DNA of 64,000 nucleotides from an uncultured Myxococcales bacterium (GTDB taxonomy: Bacteria; Myxococcota_A; UBA9042; DTJE01), in the NCBI GenBank assembly GCA_937975765.1, contig CALJUR010000008.1, positions 1 to 64,000 on the forward strand, given 5' to 3'. Positions 8,479 through 16,221 of this stretch are shown here, in pieces. The translations under genes and the position numbers were made by a program. The notes under the pieces are model-generated. The model was not told where the DNA came from. It made no database searches and saw only the letters and a list, made by a program, of their open reading frames with translations. Position 1 is the stretch's first letter. Every line of letters begins with the position of its first letter.

Positions 8479-10632
8479 ATGAGGACCCGACCTCCCACGC
8501 CTCTCGATCTCCACCGCAACGAGGACTACCTGCACCGGGAGGTGGAGCGGATCGCCGCGCTGGTGGAGACCCGGCAGCGCGCGGCGGACGGAACCGACGT
8601 GGCGGCGGACCTGGCTGCCTTGCGGGCGGCACGGGTGGGGCTGGCGGACGCCCGTGCCACCGCGGCCGAGGCGGGGCTGGCGATCCCGCTGCACGACCTG
8701 GCGCAGCGGTTCGAACTGGACGCGCTGGAGGTCGAGCTGTTCCTGGTGGTGCTGGCGCCGCTGCTGGACGCGTCGCTGCTGCCGCAATACAAGAAGCTGC
8801 GGGGCGGGTTCCTGCTGGACACCATCGACGTCAGCCTGGCCATCCAGGTCGCCTGCGACACCTGGGATGAGAAGATGGCGGCACGCCGGGCGCTGTCGCA
8901 CGAGGGGCGCCTGGTGTCGTCCGGGCTGCTGGTGCTGACGCAGCCCCGCGGGTCCAACAACGTCCTGCACCAGGAACTGTCGGTGCCGTCGCGGCTGCTG
9001 CACCACGTGATGGGCGACGCCACGCTGTCCGAGACGCTGGTGCCGTTCTGCGAGGTGGTGCGCGAGTCCGTGGCGCTGGACCGGATCGTCCTGCCGCCGC
9101 GGATCCGCGACGACGTGCTGGCCGTTCTGACGCCGGGCCGGGACTTCGCCGCGTCGCTGTCGGAGTGGGGGTACGACGCGTTCCTTCCGTACGGGCGGGG
9201 CGTGACGCTGCTGCTGACCGGCGCGCCGGGCACGGGCAAGACGCTGTTCGCGACGGCCATCGCCACGCACCTGGGGCGGCCGCTGCTGCGCGTCTTGAGC
9301 AGCAAGCTTCAGGAGACGACGGGGGGCGTGGAGCCGCTGCTGGCCGACCTGCGCCTGGAGGCGTCGGTGCGCGGGGCGATCGTCTTCTTCGACGACTGCG
9401 AGGGGCTGTTCGCCGAACGCGGGGCGCGGCTGTCGGCGCTGCTGGCCTTCGTCGAGCGGTTTGAGGGCGTGCTGCTGATGGCGACGAACCAGCCGGCGCG
9501 CCTGGACGCGGCCCTGGACCGGCGCATCATCCTGCGTTGCGAACTGCCCATCCCCGGGCCGGACCTGCGCGAACAGATCTGGGAGATGTTCCTGCCGCCG
9601 GGCCTGCCCTTGGCGGAGGACGTGGACGTGCCGACGCTGGCGAACCTGTACGACTTCGCGGGGGGGACGATCAAGAACGCGGTGATGGTGGCGCTGAACC
9701 GCGCGCTGGCGCAGGACCCGAAGGCGCCGCGCGTGACGATGGCGCTGCTGCGGGAGGCGGCGGACGCGCAACTGCGGGCCAGCCTGGAGGACTACGCGGT
9801 CGCGACGCAGGCGCGCCTGACGCTCCTGGACGTGGTCCTGCCCGACGACGAGATGCGGCAGGTGCGCGACGTGCTGGGCGCCTGCCGGAACCACGCCTTC
9901 GTGATGAACCGGTGGGGATTCGGGACGCGCCTGTCCACGGGCAAGGGGATCATCGCGCTGTTCGACGGGCCGCCCGGCACCGGCAAGACGCTGTGCGCCG
10001 AGGTGCTGGCCAACGAGATCGGGCGGCCGCTTTTCCGGGTGAACATCCCGGCGGTGGTCAGCAAGTGGGTCGGCGAGACCGAGAAGCACATCCAGGACGT
10101 GTTCGCGCGGGCGAGGGCCAGTCACGCCATGCTGCTGTTCGACGAGGCGGACGCGCTGTTCTCGCGGCGCGTCAGCGAGGCGAACTCGTCCAACGACCGG
10201 TACGCGAACATGGAAGTGAACCTGCTGCTGCAGGAGGTCGAGCGGTTCGACGGCGTGGTGATCCTGACCACGAACCTGTTCGGCGGGCTGGACGACGCGC
10301 TGAAGCGTCGCATCGGGTTCCGGGTGACGTTCCCGCATCCGGACGCGGCGCTCCGGGCGCGCATCTGGCAGACGCTGATCCCGGGGCGCGCGCCGGTGGG
10401 GGCGGACGTGGACTTCGCGGCGCTGGGGCGGCAGTTCGACATCGCGGGCGGCAACATCAAGAACGCGGTGCTGCGGGCCGCCTACGCCGCGGCCGAGGCC
10501 GGTGGGCCCATCGCGATGAAGCACCTGGTTGACGCCGCCGGGGCGGAGTGCAAGGCTGCGGGTGTACTGCATCGGGTGGGGGAGTGGAAGAAGGGGACGC
10601 CCAGGCGGGCGGAGGTGCAGGACGAACCCTAG
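8479..10632 (+). CDS. Double AAA+ ATPase of the eCIS-associated type
   Basis: The protein has 717 residues with two AAA+ modules. The first has Walker A GAPGTGKT at 248-255 and an altered Walker B (IVFFDDCEGLF). The second has GPPGTGKT at 497-504 and a canonical Walker B (MLLFDEADALF) near 551-561. The region before the first module (LAQRFELDALEVELFLVVLA, then LLDASLLPQYKKL) resembles the N-terminal domain of AAA+ proteins encoded with extracellular contractile injection systems, where the ATPase acts in assembly or loading. The start at 8479 has GGAG 8 bases upstream; the closest upstream ATG (8465) meets a stop at once. Stop and next start are 15 bases apart, so it is cotranscribed with the DUF4157 gene. 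No sheath, tube or baseplate genes are in the window. Confidence 0.87.
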   Translation: MRTRPPTPLDLHRNEDYLHREVERIAALVETRQRAADGTDVAADLAALRAARVGLADARATAAEAGLAIPLHDLAQRFELDALEVELFLVVLAPLLDASLLPQYKKLRGGFLLDTIDVSLAIQVACDTWDEKMAARRALSHEGRLVSSGLLVLTQPRGSNNVLHQELSVPSRLLHHVMGDATLSETLVPFCEVVRESVALDRIVLPPRIRDDVLAVLTPGRDFAASLSEWGYDAFLPYGRGVTLLLTGAPGTGKTLFATAIATHLGRPLLRVLSSKLQETTGGVEPLLADLRLEASVRGAIVFFDDCEGLFAERGARLSALLAFVERFEGVLLMATNQPARLDAALDRRIILRCELPIPGPDLREQIWEMFLPPGLPLAEDVDVPTLANLYDFAGGTIKNAVMVALNRALAQDPKAPRVTMALLREAADAQLRASLEDYAVATQARLTLLDVVLPDDEMRQVRDVLGACRNHAFVMNRWGFGTRLSTGKGIIALFDGPPGTGKTLCAEVLANEIGRPLFRVNIPAVVSKWVGETEKHIQDVFARARASHAMLLFDEADALFSRRVSEANSSNDRYANMEVNLLLQEVERFDGVVILTTNLFGGLDDALKRRIGFRVTFPHPDAALRARIWQTLIPGRAPVGADVDFAALGRQFDIAGGNIKNAVLRAAYAAAEAGGPIAMKHLVDAAGAECKAAGVLHRVGEWKKGTPRRAEVQDEP

Positions 10633-10647
10633 TCCGTGGAGGAGTCC

Positions 10648-12570
10648 ATGGCCAGCAGCGACAGGTCATCCGATCGGCCCGGAAAGTCCGGGATCCGGGA
10701 TCTGCTGGAACGCACGCGGGTCGGGAAGGAACGCGAGGAACTGGCCCTCCGGGTCGAGTCCCTGGTGCGTGCCAGTGATTCCATGCAGGCGGTCTTCGAA
10801 GGCCTGCAACGGATGTACGTGGCTGGCGACCTGGACCGCGGCGACATCCTCGTGTGCGAGCGGCTTCTGGAGGGGATGACTCCGGGGCGGGGCGTGGACC
10901 GTCCGAGGGAGGGAGGGAAGCCCGCCGATCTCGTCCGGGATGCCCTGGGACAACCCGGGAGGCCGCTGGACGCCTCCATGCGCGCGCGGATGGAATCGCT
11001 GCTGGGACAGGATCTCGGCCGGGTCCGCGTGCACTCGGATCCCGACTCGGCGCGCTCCGCGCAGGCGGTGGGAGCTCGGGCCTATACCGTGGGCACCGAC
11101 ATCGTGCTGGGCGAACCCGGGATTGCCGCGGGCAATGCCGAGGGCGAAATGATCCTGCTGCACGAGTTGGCCCACGTCATGCAGCAGCACTTCCAGACGA
11201 TGTCCCCGGACGTGGCCAGCCTGGGTGCGTCCTCGCCGTCCCTCGAGGCCGATGCGGACGCGGCGATGTCGTCGCTCCTGGGCGGGCGGGCCGCCGCGAT
11301 CCGCGAGCACACGGGCGGACCGGCGATCCAGGCCTGGGCGGGCGGCGAGCACAAGTTGATCGGCGACAAGGCGGCCGCGAAGGCGGCAGGGAAGAAAAGG
11401 ACCGCGTCCCCTTTCGGCCAGTCGATGATGTCGGGCAGCGAACAGGTCTGCAGGCGCCCGGTCGATCCGACGACGAACCTGTCCGCGTGGATTCTCGAGA
11501 ATTCGAATCCGCCTCCCCAGGTCGAGACGAAGGAGGGGCGCATCTCGTTCGGGGATGCCAGCCGGTATGCCGGCGACTACGACCAGACCGTCGAGAAACT
11601 CGACGAGGAATCGGGTGTCGGAAAGAACGATACGAAGGGGTTCGACAAGGGGGCCGAATGGAAGGCGGCTGCGTCCAACATCAATCACTTCTATCCCTTG
11701 AACCACCAGGAGTACCGCACCCATCATGAACTCGCGCTCCAGCACGCGCGCGTCGGGGATCGCCACAAGGCCATGCTGGAAGAAGGATTCGCATCGCACT
11801 TCCTGGAGGACGCCTTCGCCTCCGGGCACATGGCCCCCCGGGCTCTCGATCGAATCCACGCGCGCGATGCTGTCGATGAGAGACTGAACTCTCCCTGGGC
11901 CTCGATGGAAGATGCAGCCGATCCTGCGGGGACGTTCCTCGAGAGCGAGGCGGGCCAGGGCTTGACCAGGACCAAGAACTACCACGACCAGTTGAACAAG
12001 GTCGCGGTGGACACGACGCTGGGAAGGTTCCACGGGGACAGCGAGAAGAACCAGTGGACCCAGGAATACGAGGTGATAGCCGGGGTGGTCGCGGCCTCGC
12101 TGCAACAGGTTCTGAAGACCCTGGAAGACCCTGCGTACAAGGCAACCGAGATCGACTTGCCGAAGCCCCTGCCCGCCAAGATCAAGGCCGACCCAACTGC
12201 CGGGCCGATCTGGAAGCGGATGGAAGGTTCCTACGCGGAGGATCTGAAGAGCGCCAAGGGCAAGCACTCCAAGGAGAACCTGGTCACTGACGCCGGAACC
12301 ACGGCGAAGACCGGCGACATCGCGAAGGCCATCGAGTCGGATGTCTTTGGCAATACAGGAGATACGGCTGTGGCCTCACAGCCCAACGCGCCCAAGGCCA
12401 CGGAGGCGGGGGCGTCGAAGCCGGCGCCCTCGGTATCACCTGCGTCCTCCACGAGTGGAGCGTCCATGACGGGAAAGCGCCCGCCCGCACCGGCCCCGCA
12501 GGTGGCCGCTAAGAGGAAGCGACCGGTCGCCGGGAAGAAGATCTCCCGGAAGGGCCCGGCTCGGGTGTGA
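10648..12570 (+). CDS. DUF4157 protein with zinc-phospholipase-C-like domain, putative eCIS-type effector
   Basis: The protein has 640 residues, starting at the ATG after GGAGGAG. Residues about 90-225 form a DUF4157 domain: LGQDLGRVRVHSD, GARAYTVGTDIVLG and the metallopeptidase-like HELAH at 172-176. DUF4157 is a frequent leader domain of cargo for contractile injection systems. Residues about 330-470 contain INHFYPL, HHELALQHARVGD and SHFLEDAFASGHM. His384, Asp388 and His394 have exactly the H-x3-D-x5-H spacing of zinc phospholipase C (His118, Asp122, His128 in the Bacillus cereus enzyme). The last 90 residues are Ala/Pro/Lys-rich and disordered. There is no signal peptide. Toxin or lipase activity is inference. 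Confidence 0.8.
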   Translation: MASSDRSSDRPGKSGIRDLLERTRVGKEREELALRVESLVRASDSMQAVFEGLQRMYVAGDLDRGDILVCERLLEGMTPGRGVDRPREGGKPADLVRDALGQPGRPLDASMRARMESLLGQDLGRVRVHSDPDSARSAQAVGARAYTVGTDIVLGEPGIAAGNAEGEMILLHELAHVMQQHFQTMSPDVASLGASSPSLEADADAAMSSLLGGRAAAIREHTGGPAIQAWAGGEHKLIGDKAAAKAAGKKRTASPFGQSMMSGSEQVCRRPVDPTTNLSAWILENSNPPPQVETKEGRISFGDASRYAGDYDQTVEKLDEESGVGKNDTKGFDKGAEWKAAASNINHFYPLNHQEYRTHHELALQHARVGDRHKAMLEEGFASHFLEDAFASGHMAPRALDRIHARDAVDERLNSPWASMEDAADPAGTFLESEAGQGLTRTKNYHDQLNKVAVDTTLGRFHGDSEKNQWTQEYEVIAGVVAASLQQVLKTLEDPAYKATEIDLPKPLPAKIKADPTAGPIWKRMEGSYAEDLKSAKGKHSKENLVTDAGTTAKTGDIAKAIESDVFGNTGDTAVASQPNAPKATEAGASKPAPSVSPASSTSGASMTGKRPPAPAPQVAAKRKRPVAGKKISRKGPARV

Positions 12571-12601
12571 CGTCCCGCTCGCCTCGATCCGACCAGGCTT
12601 T

Positions 12602-13204
12602 TCAGAACTCGCACCCCTTCGACCGGAATCTCGCCCGGCCCCACAGGACGGATTCGACGTAGTCGGCATTGGCGGGGAGGGCGCTGGTGCGGGCGGCCTT
12701 GTCGGGCATGGCGTGGCCGGCGTTGTAGCCGGAGAGCCCGAGGTACAGGTCGCCCTTGTACCAGTCGAGGAAGGCGCGCAGGACCCGGGCGCCGCAGCGG
12801 AGGTTCTGGGCGGGATCGCGCAGGTCGCCGCACTTCTTGGCGCGGCCGGTCAGGGGCATCACCTGGGTCAGGCCCAGCGCGCCGACGGGGCTCTTCGCGT
12901 CGGGTCGGAAGTTGGACTCGGTGCGGACCAGGCCGACCAGCAGCGCGGCGTCCATGTTGGCCTCGGCGGCGACCTGCCGGATCAGGGGAAGGAGGTCCTG
13001 GCAGCGTTGCGAGGTGTCGGCGCGGGGGTTGCGGGCTGCCGACAGCGCGGGGGCATTCGTGGACGCGCGGCGCGAGGGGGCAGGGGAGGGCCCGGAAGGC
13101 GCCTTCGGGACGGTGGTCGCGCAGGCTGCGAGGCCGGCGATGGCGCAGGAGCAGGCGCACGAGGCCAGCACCCGTTTCGCGAACCCTGCCCGGCGTCGCG
13201 CCAT
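12602..13204 (-). CDS. Lytic transglycosylase (SLT domain) lipoprotein
   Basis: The protein has 200 residues. ATG at 13204 has GGGGGG upstream. An Arg/Lys-rich start is followed by a hydrophobic stretch ending LAAC, so Cys28 is the probable lipid anchor. After a Pro/Ala/Ser linker comes a family-1 transglycosylase domain with catalytic Glu96 in VRTESNF, the ALGLTQVMP motif and the SGYNAG motif. Such enzymes cleave the MurNAc-GlcNAc bond of peptidoglycan in the periplasm. It converges on the effector gene (31 bases apart) and diverges from the RlmI-like gene. A link to the effector is not shown. Confidence 0.9.
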   Translation of the reverse strand: MARRRAGFAKRVLASCACSCAIAGLAACATTVPKAPSGPSPAPSRRASTNAPALSAARNPRADTSQRCQDLLPLIRQVAAEANMDAALLVGLVRTESNFRPDAKSPVGALGLTQVMPLTGRAKKCGDLRDPAQNLRCGARVLRAFLDWYKGDLYLGLSGYNAGHAMPDKAARTSALPANADYVESVLWGRARFRSKGCEF

Positions 13205-13236
13205 TCGAACCCCCCGGCGGGCGGCACATTCTGCCT

Positions 13237-13265
13237 TTGCCACCGCCCCGCGGCGATCGTAGGAT
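13237..13265 (+). promoter_or_regulatory. Sigma-70-like promoter for the RlmI-like gene
   Basis: TTGCCA at 13237-13242 and TAGGAT at 13260-13265 are separated by 17 bases. Transcription would start near 13272, about 65 bases before the ATG. Confidence 0.5.
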
Positions 13266-13337
13266 CGCGCGCGACGGGCCGCCAAGTCGGCGACCCGGGT
13301 GCGAGGCCCGCGACCGGGTGCCGGTGGGGGGAGAAGG

Positions 13338-14537
13338 ATGCCCAGAGCGATCGTCCGACTGCGACCGGGGCGCGCGCGCCCGTTCTGGCACGGGAATCCG
13401 CTGGTGTTCTCGGGGGCGGTGGCGGAGGTCGCCGGCGACCCGCAGCCGGCCGACTGGGTGGACGTGCAGGACGCCGAGGGGCGGCCGATCGGGTCCGGCT
13501 GGTTCCACCCGGGGTCGCTGTACCGGGTGCGGATCGCGCGACTGGACCGCGAGGAGTCGCTGCCGGACGACCCCGACGGGGTGATCGCGGCGCGGATTGC
13601 GAACGCGGCGGCGATGCGGCGGCGCCTGGGCCTGCCGTCGGGCGACACGGATGTCTGGCGCCTGCTGAACAGCGAAGGGGACGGCCTGTCCGGCCTGACC
13701 GTGGACGTGATGGGCGGCGTGGCCGTGGCGTCCGAAACGGCGCTGTGGACCGAGCGTCACCGGCCGGCCATCGAGGCGGCGATCCGGGCGGCGCTGGCGC
13801 AGGCCGAAGTCGCACCGGGGGCGATCCAAGAGGTCGTCCACCGCGTGCCGACGGTGGTTCGTCGCGAGGAGGGCATGGCCACGCTGCCGGTGCCCGAACC
13901 GCGGGAACCGGTGGTCGTGAAGGAGGCGGGCCTGTCCTTCCTGGCGGATCCGTGGCGGGGCCAGAAGACCGGTTTCTACTGCGACCAGCGCGACAACCGG
14001 GCGATGGTGCGAGGACTGGCGGCCGGTCGGCGCGTGCTGGACCTGTTCTGCTTCGGGGGCGGGTTCGCCATCAACGCCGCGGCCGGGGGCGCCGCCGAGG
14101 TCGTGGGCGTGGACTCGTCGCAGCCCGCCATCGCGATGGCGCGGACCGCGGCCGAGCGCAACGGGCTGGCGAACGTGCGGTTCGAGGAGGCCGACGTCCG
14201 CCAGCGCATGCAGTCCGGCGAGAAGTGGGACCTGGTCGTCTGCGACCCGCCCAAACTGGCCGGAGGGCGGTCCGATCTTGAGGCCGCGGCCCAGCGCTAC
14301 TTTCACCTGAACCGCGACGCGATCGCCGCGGTGGCGCCCGGCGGGATGCTGGTCACGTGTTCTTGCAGCAGCGCGGTGCGGCGCGACCTGTTCCTGGAGA
14401 TCCTGCGGGATGCCGCCACGCAGGCCGGGCGGCGGTTGACGCTGCTGTCCGTTCGCGGCGCCGCGCCCGACCACCCCGTCCACCCCGCCTTCCCGGAAGG
14501 CGAGTACCTCAAGTGCGTGCTGGCCGGGCTGGACTGA
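13338..14537 (+). CDS. RlmI-like class I rRNA (cytosine-C5) methyltransferase
   Basis: The protein has 399 residues. ATG 13338 follows GGGGGGAGAAGG. Residues 1-80 resemble the PUA RNA-binding domain (ARPFWHGNPLVFSGAV, GWFHPGSLYRVRI). A central EEHEE-like domain and a Rossmann methyltransferase follow, with the SAM motif VLDLFCFGGGFA at 233-244, VVGVDSS, and CDPPKLAGG at 302-310. FYCDQRDNRAMV is characteristic of the RlmI/YccW family, which makes m5C in 23S rRNA. The exact target base cannot be read from sequence. It has its own promoter in the divergent gap with the transglycosylase. Confidence 0.9.
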   Translation: MPRAIVRLRPGRARPFWHGNPLVFSGAVAEVAGDPQPADWVDVQDAEGRPIGSGWFHPGSLYRVRIARLDREESLPDDPDGVIAARIANAAAMRRRLGLPSGDTDVWRLLNSEGDGLSGLTVDVMGGVAVASETALWTERHRPAIEAAIRAALAQAEVAPGAIQEVVHRVPTVVRREEGMATLPVPEPREPVVVKEAGLSFLADPWRGQKTGFYCDQRDNRAMVRGLAAGRRVLDLFCFGGGFAINAAAGGAAEVVGVDSSQPAIAMARTAAERNGLANVRFEEADVRQRMQSGEKWDLVVCDPPKLAGGRSDLEAAAQRYFHLNRDAIAAVAPGGMLVTCSCSSAVRRDLFLEILRDAATQAGRRLTLLSVRGAAPDHPVHPAFPEGEYLKCVLAGLD

Positions 14538-14631
14538 ACTCCCAGGCCATCCATCGCTGGCGTTCCTTTCATCGTCCGGAACCCCTTCCCACTCCACCCG
14601 GGTCCCAGTGCGATCGTCGCAACAGGCGGGC

Positions 14632-14749
14632 GGCGGGGGACGGGGCCCCCGCTGGCCTCCGTTCCCGGAGGGGCACCCCCGGACCCGGTCTTCCACGAAA
14701 CGGCCGTGCCTGCCACCAGGAGGCGGGGACGGGGCCCCTGCCCTACAGC
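14632..14749 (+). repeat. Two copies of a GC-rich palindromic repeat
   Basis: Copy a (14632-14652) contains GGCGGGGGACGGGGCCCCCG. Copy b (14720-14749) contains GGCGGGGACGGGGCCCC followed by TGCCCTACAG. The same element, in one or other orientation, lies at 16138 and twice near 24450. Each can fold into a hairpin. They lie in the 281-base gap between the RlmI-like gene and ftsY, which shows no gene. Confidence 0.6.
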
Positions 14750-14757
14750 CCGCCGGA

Positions 14758-14786
14758 TTGACGATCGCACCCCCGTCGAATACGAT
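14758..14786 (+). promoter_or_regulatory. Sigma-70-like promoter of ftsY
   Basis: TTGACG at 14758-14763 and TACGAT at 14781-14786 are spaced by 17 bases. The start site would be near 14793, about 26 bases before the ftsY ATG. Confidence 0.65.
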
Positions 14787-14818
14787 TCGCCCCGGTTTCG
14801 AGGCTGCCTGGAGTACCC

Positions 14819-16132
14819 ATGGACGTGTCCACGATCGTCGCCCTGGTGCTGGCCATGGGCTTCGCCGCCCTGATGGGGCTGGTCGTCGCCCGGTTGTCGA
14901 AGAAGAGGCCTTCCCGGGAACTGCCCGAGGAGTTCGACGAGGAGGCCCCGCCGCAGCGTCCCGCCGGCCCGCCGGCCAAGGCGCCGCCCCCGTCCCGCAC
15001 CGGCCAGCCCGCGCGGCCCGTCGCCCCGGGGCAGGCCGTTCCCGGCCACGCCGTTCCTGGCAAGGCCCCTGGCAGGCCCGCCGGCAAGGTCGCCCCGCCC
15101 GCCGGTCCCGCCGAGCCCCCGCTGCGCGAGGCCCCGAAGGTCGGCGCGAAGGCCAAGGCCGCCGCGCCCGTCCCGGAGCCCAAGGTCGAGCCGAAGCTGG
15201 TCGTCGAACTGCCGCCGGTGAAGCCGCTGGGCGCCGGCCTGGAACGCACCCGCAAGGAAGGCTTCGTCGCGCGCCTGAAGGAGGCCTTCCAGCGCGGCAC
15301 GCTGGACGACGCCCTGATCGCCCAGGCAGAGGAGGCCCTGCTGACCGCCGACGTGGGCGTGCAGACCGCCACGCAGTGGATCGACGCCCTGCGGAACGAG
15401 TTCAAGCCGTCGGCCGGCCCGCTGGGCCCGCAGGTGCTGGAGTTCTTCCGCGGCAAGACGCTTCAGATCCTGGAGAACCTGCCCCACGGCGCGCCCGAAC
15501 CCAAGGGCCAGGCGGGGGCGCCCGCCGTGATGATGGTCGTCGGCGTCAACGGCACCGGCAAGACCACCACCATCGGCAAGATGGCGCACTACTACAAGAA
15601 CCAGGGCCGCAACCTGCTGCTGTGCGCGGGAGACACCTACCGCGCCGCCGGCATGGACCAGTTGGTCATCTGGGGCGGGCGCGTCGGGGTGCCCGTCGTG
15701 GCCGGCAACCCGGGCCAGGACCCGGCGTCCCTGATGTTCGACGCGGGGAAGAAGGCGGTGGCGGACGGCGCCGACCTGGTCATCGCCGACACCGCCGGCC
15801 GCCTGCACACCAACGTGAACCTGGTCGACGAGTTGAAGAAGGTCCACAAGGTCCTGGGCAAGGCCGTCCCCGGCGCGCCGCACGAGGTGCTGCTGGTGCT
15901 GGACGCCACGATGGGCCAGAACGCGGTCCGGCAGGCGGACATCTTCCAGCAGGCCGTCCACGTGACCGGCATCGTGCTGGCCAAGCTGGACGGCACCGCG
16001 AAGGGCGGCGTGGTTCTGTCGATCGCCCGCGACCTGGGCCTGCCCATCCGCTTCGTCGGCGTCGGCGAGGGCATCGACGACCTGCGCCCGTTCGACCCGA
16101 AGGAGTTCGCCGAGGCGTTGTTCGCCGATTAA
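14819..16132 (+). CDS. ftsY: Signal recognition particle receptor FtsY
   Basis: FtsY is the membrane receptor for SRP-bound ribosomes, working with Ffh as a GTPase pair for co-translational insertion. The protein has 437 residues. A transmembrane helix spans residues 5-23 at the N-terminus. A long Pro/Ala/Lys/Glu-rich linker reaches about residue 130. The NG domain follows: G1 GVNGTGKTT at 242-250, DTYRAAGMDQL, G3 DTAGR at 324-328 and G4 AKLDG at 388-392. The C-terminus GVGEGIDDLRPF is typical of the family. The N-terminal membrane anchor replaces the acidic A domain of enterobacterial FtsY, as in many deltaproteobacteria. Confidence 0.96.
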   Translation: MDVSTIVALVLAMGFAALMGLVVARLSKKRPSRELPEEFDEEAPPQRPAGPPAKAPPPSRTGQPARPVAPGQAVPGHAVPGKAPGRPAGKVAPPAGPAEPPLREAPKVGAKAKAAAPVPEPKVEPKLVVELPPVKPLGAGLERTRKEGFVARLKEAFQRGTLDDALIAQAEEALLTADVGVQTATQWIDALRNEFKPSAGPLGPQVLEFFRGKTLQILENLPHGAPEPKGQAGAPAVMMVVGVNGTGKTTTIGKMAHYYKNQGRNLLLCAGDTYRAAGMDQLVIWGGRVGVPVVAGNPGQDPASLMFDAGKKAVADGADLVIADTAGRLHTNVNLVDELKKVHKVLGKAVPGAPHEVLLVLDATMGQNAVRQADIFQQAVHVTGIVLAKLDGTAKGGVVLSIARDLGLPIRFVGVGEGIDDLRPFDPKEFAEALFAD

Positions 16133-16136
16133 GCCC

Positions 16137-16166
16137 AGGCGGGGGACGGGGCTCCCGCCCTTCTAC
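16137..16166 (+). repeat. GC-rich palindromic repeat, single copy
   Basis: The sequence GGCGGGGGACGGGGCTCCCG followed by CCCTTCTAC is the same element as at 14632, 14720 and near 24450. It begins 5 bases after the ftsY stop. GGCGGG and CCCGCC can pair, so it might end ftsY transcription. Confidence 0.55.
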
Positions 16167-16187
16167 ACGTCATCCCCCGTTCCAGCA

Positions 16188-16193
16188 TATAAT
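16188..16193 (+). promoter_or_regulatory. Consensus -10 box (TATAAT) upstream of valS
   Basis: TATAAT stands 28 bases before the valS ATG. No convincing -35 hexamer is seen 16-18 bases upstream, so only the -10 is called. Confidence 0.5.
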
Positions 16194-16221
16194 CCCCAGC
16201 CGTCGATCCTGCGGAGGCGAG

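Noticed and set aside
8452..10572. 706-codon minus-strand frame opposite the AAA+ gene
   Set aside because: Arg/Gln/His-rich with no domain. The plus strand carries two intact Walker A and B sets.
11500..11520. TTCGAATCC sequence like a tRNA T-arm
   Set aside because: It is inside the effector coding region and no cloverleaf can be formed around it.
14608..16221. N-terminal extension of valS covering the ftsY region
   Set aside because: The frame is only an open shadow of ftsY. ValRS homology begins at 16222, with GGAGG and TATAAT upstream.
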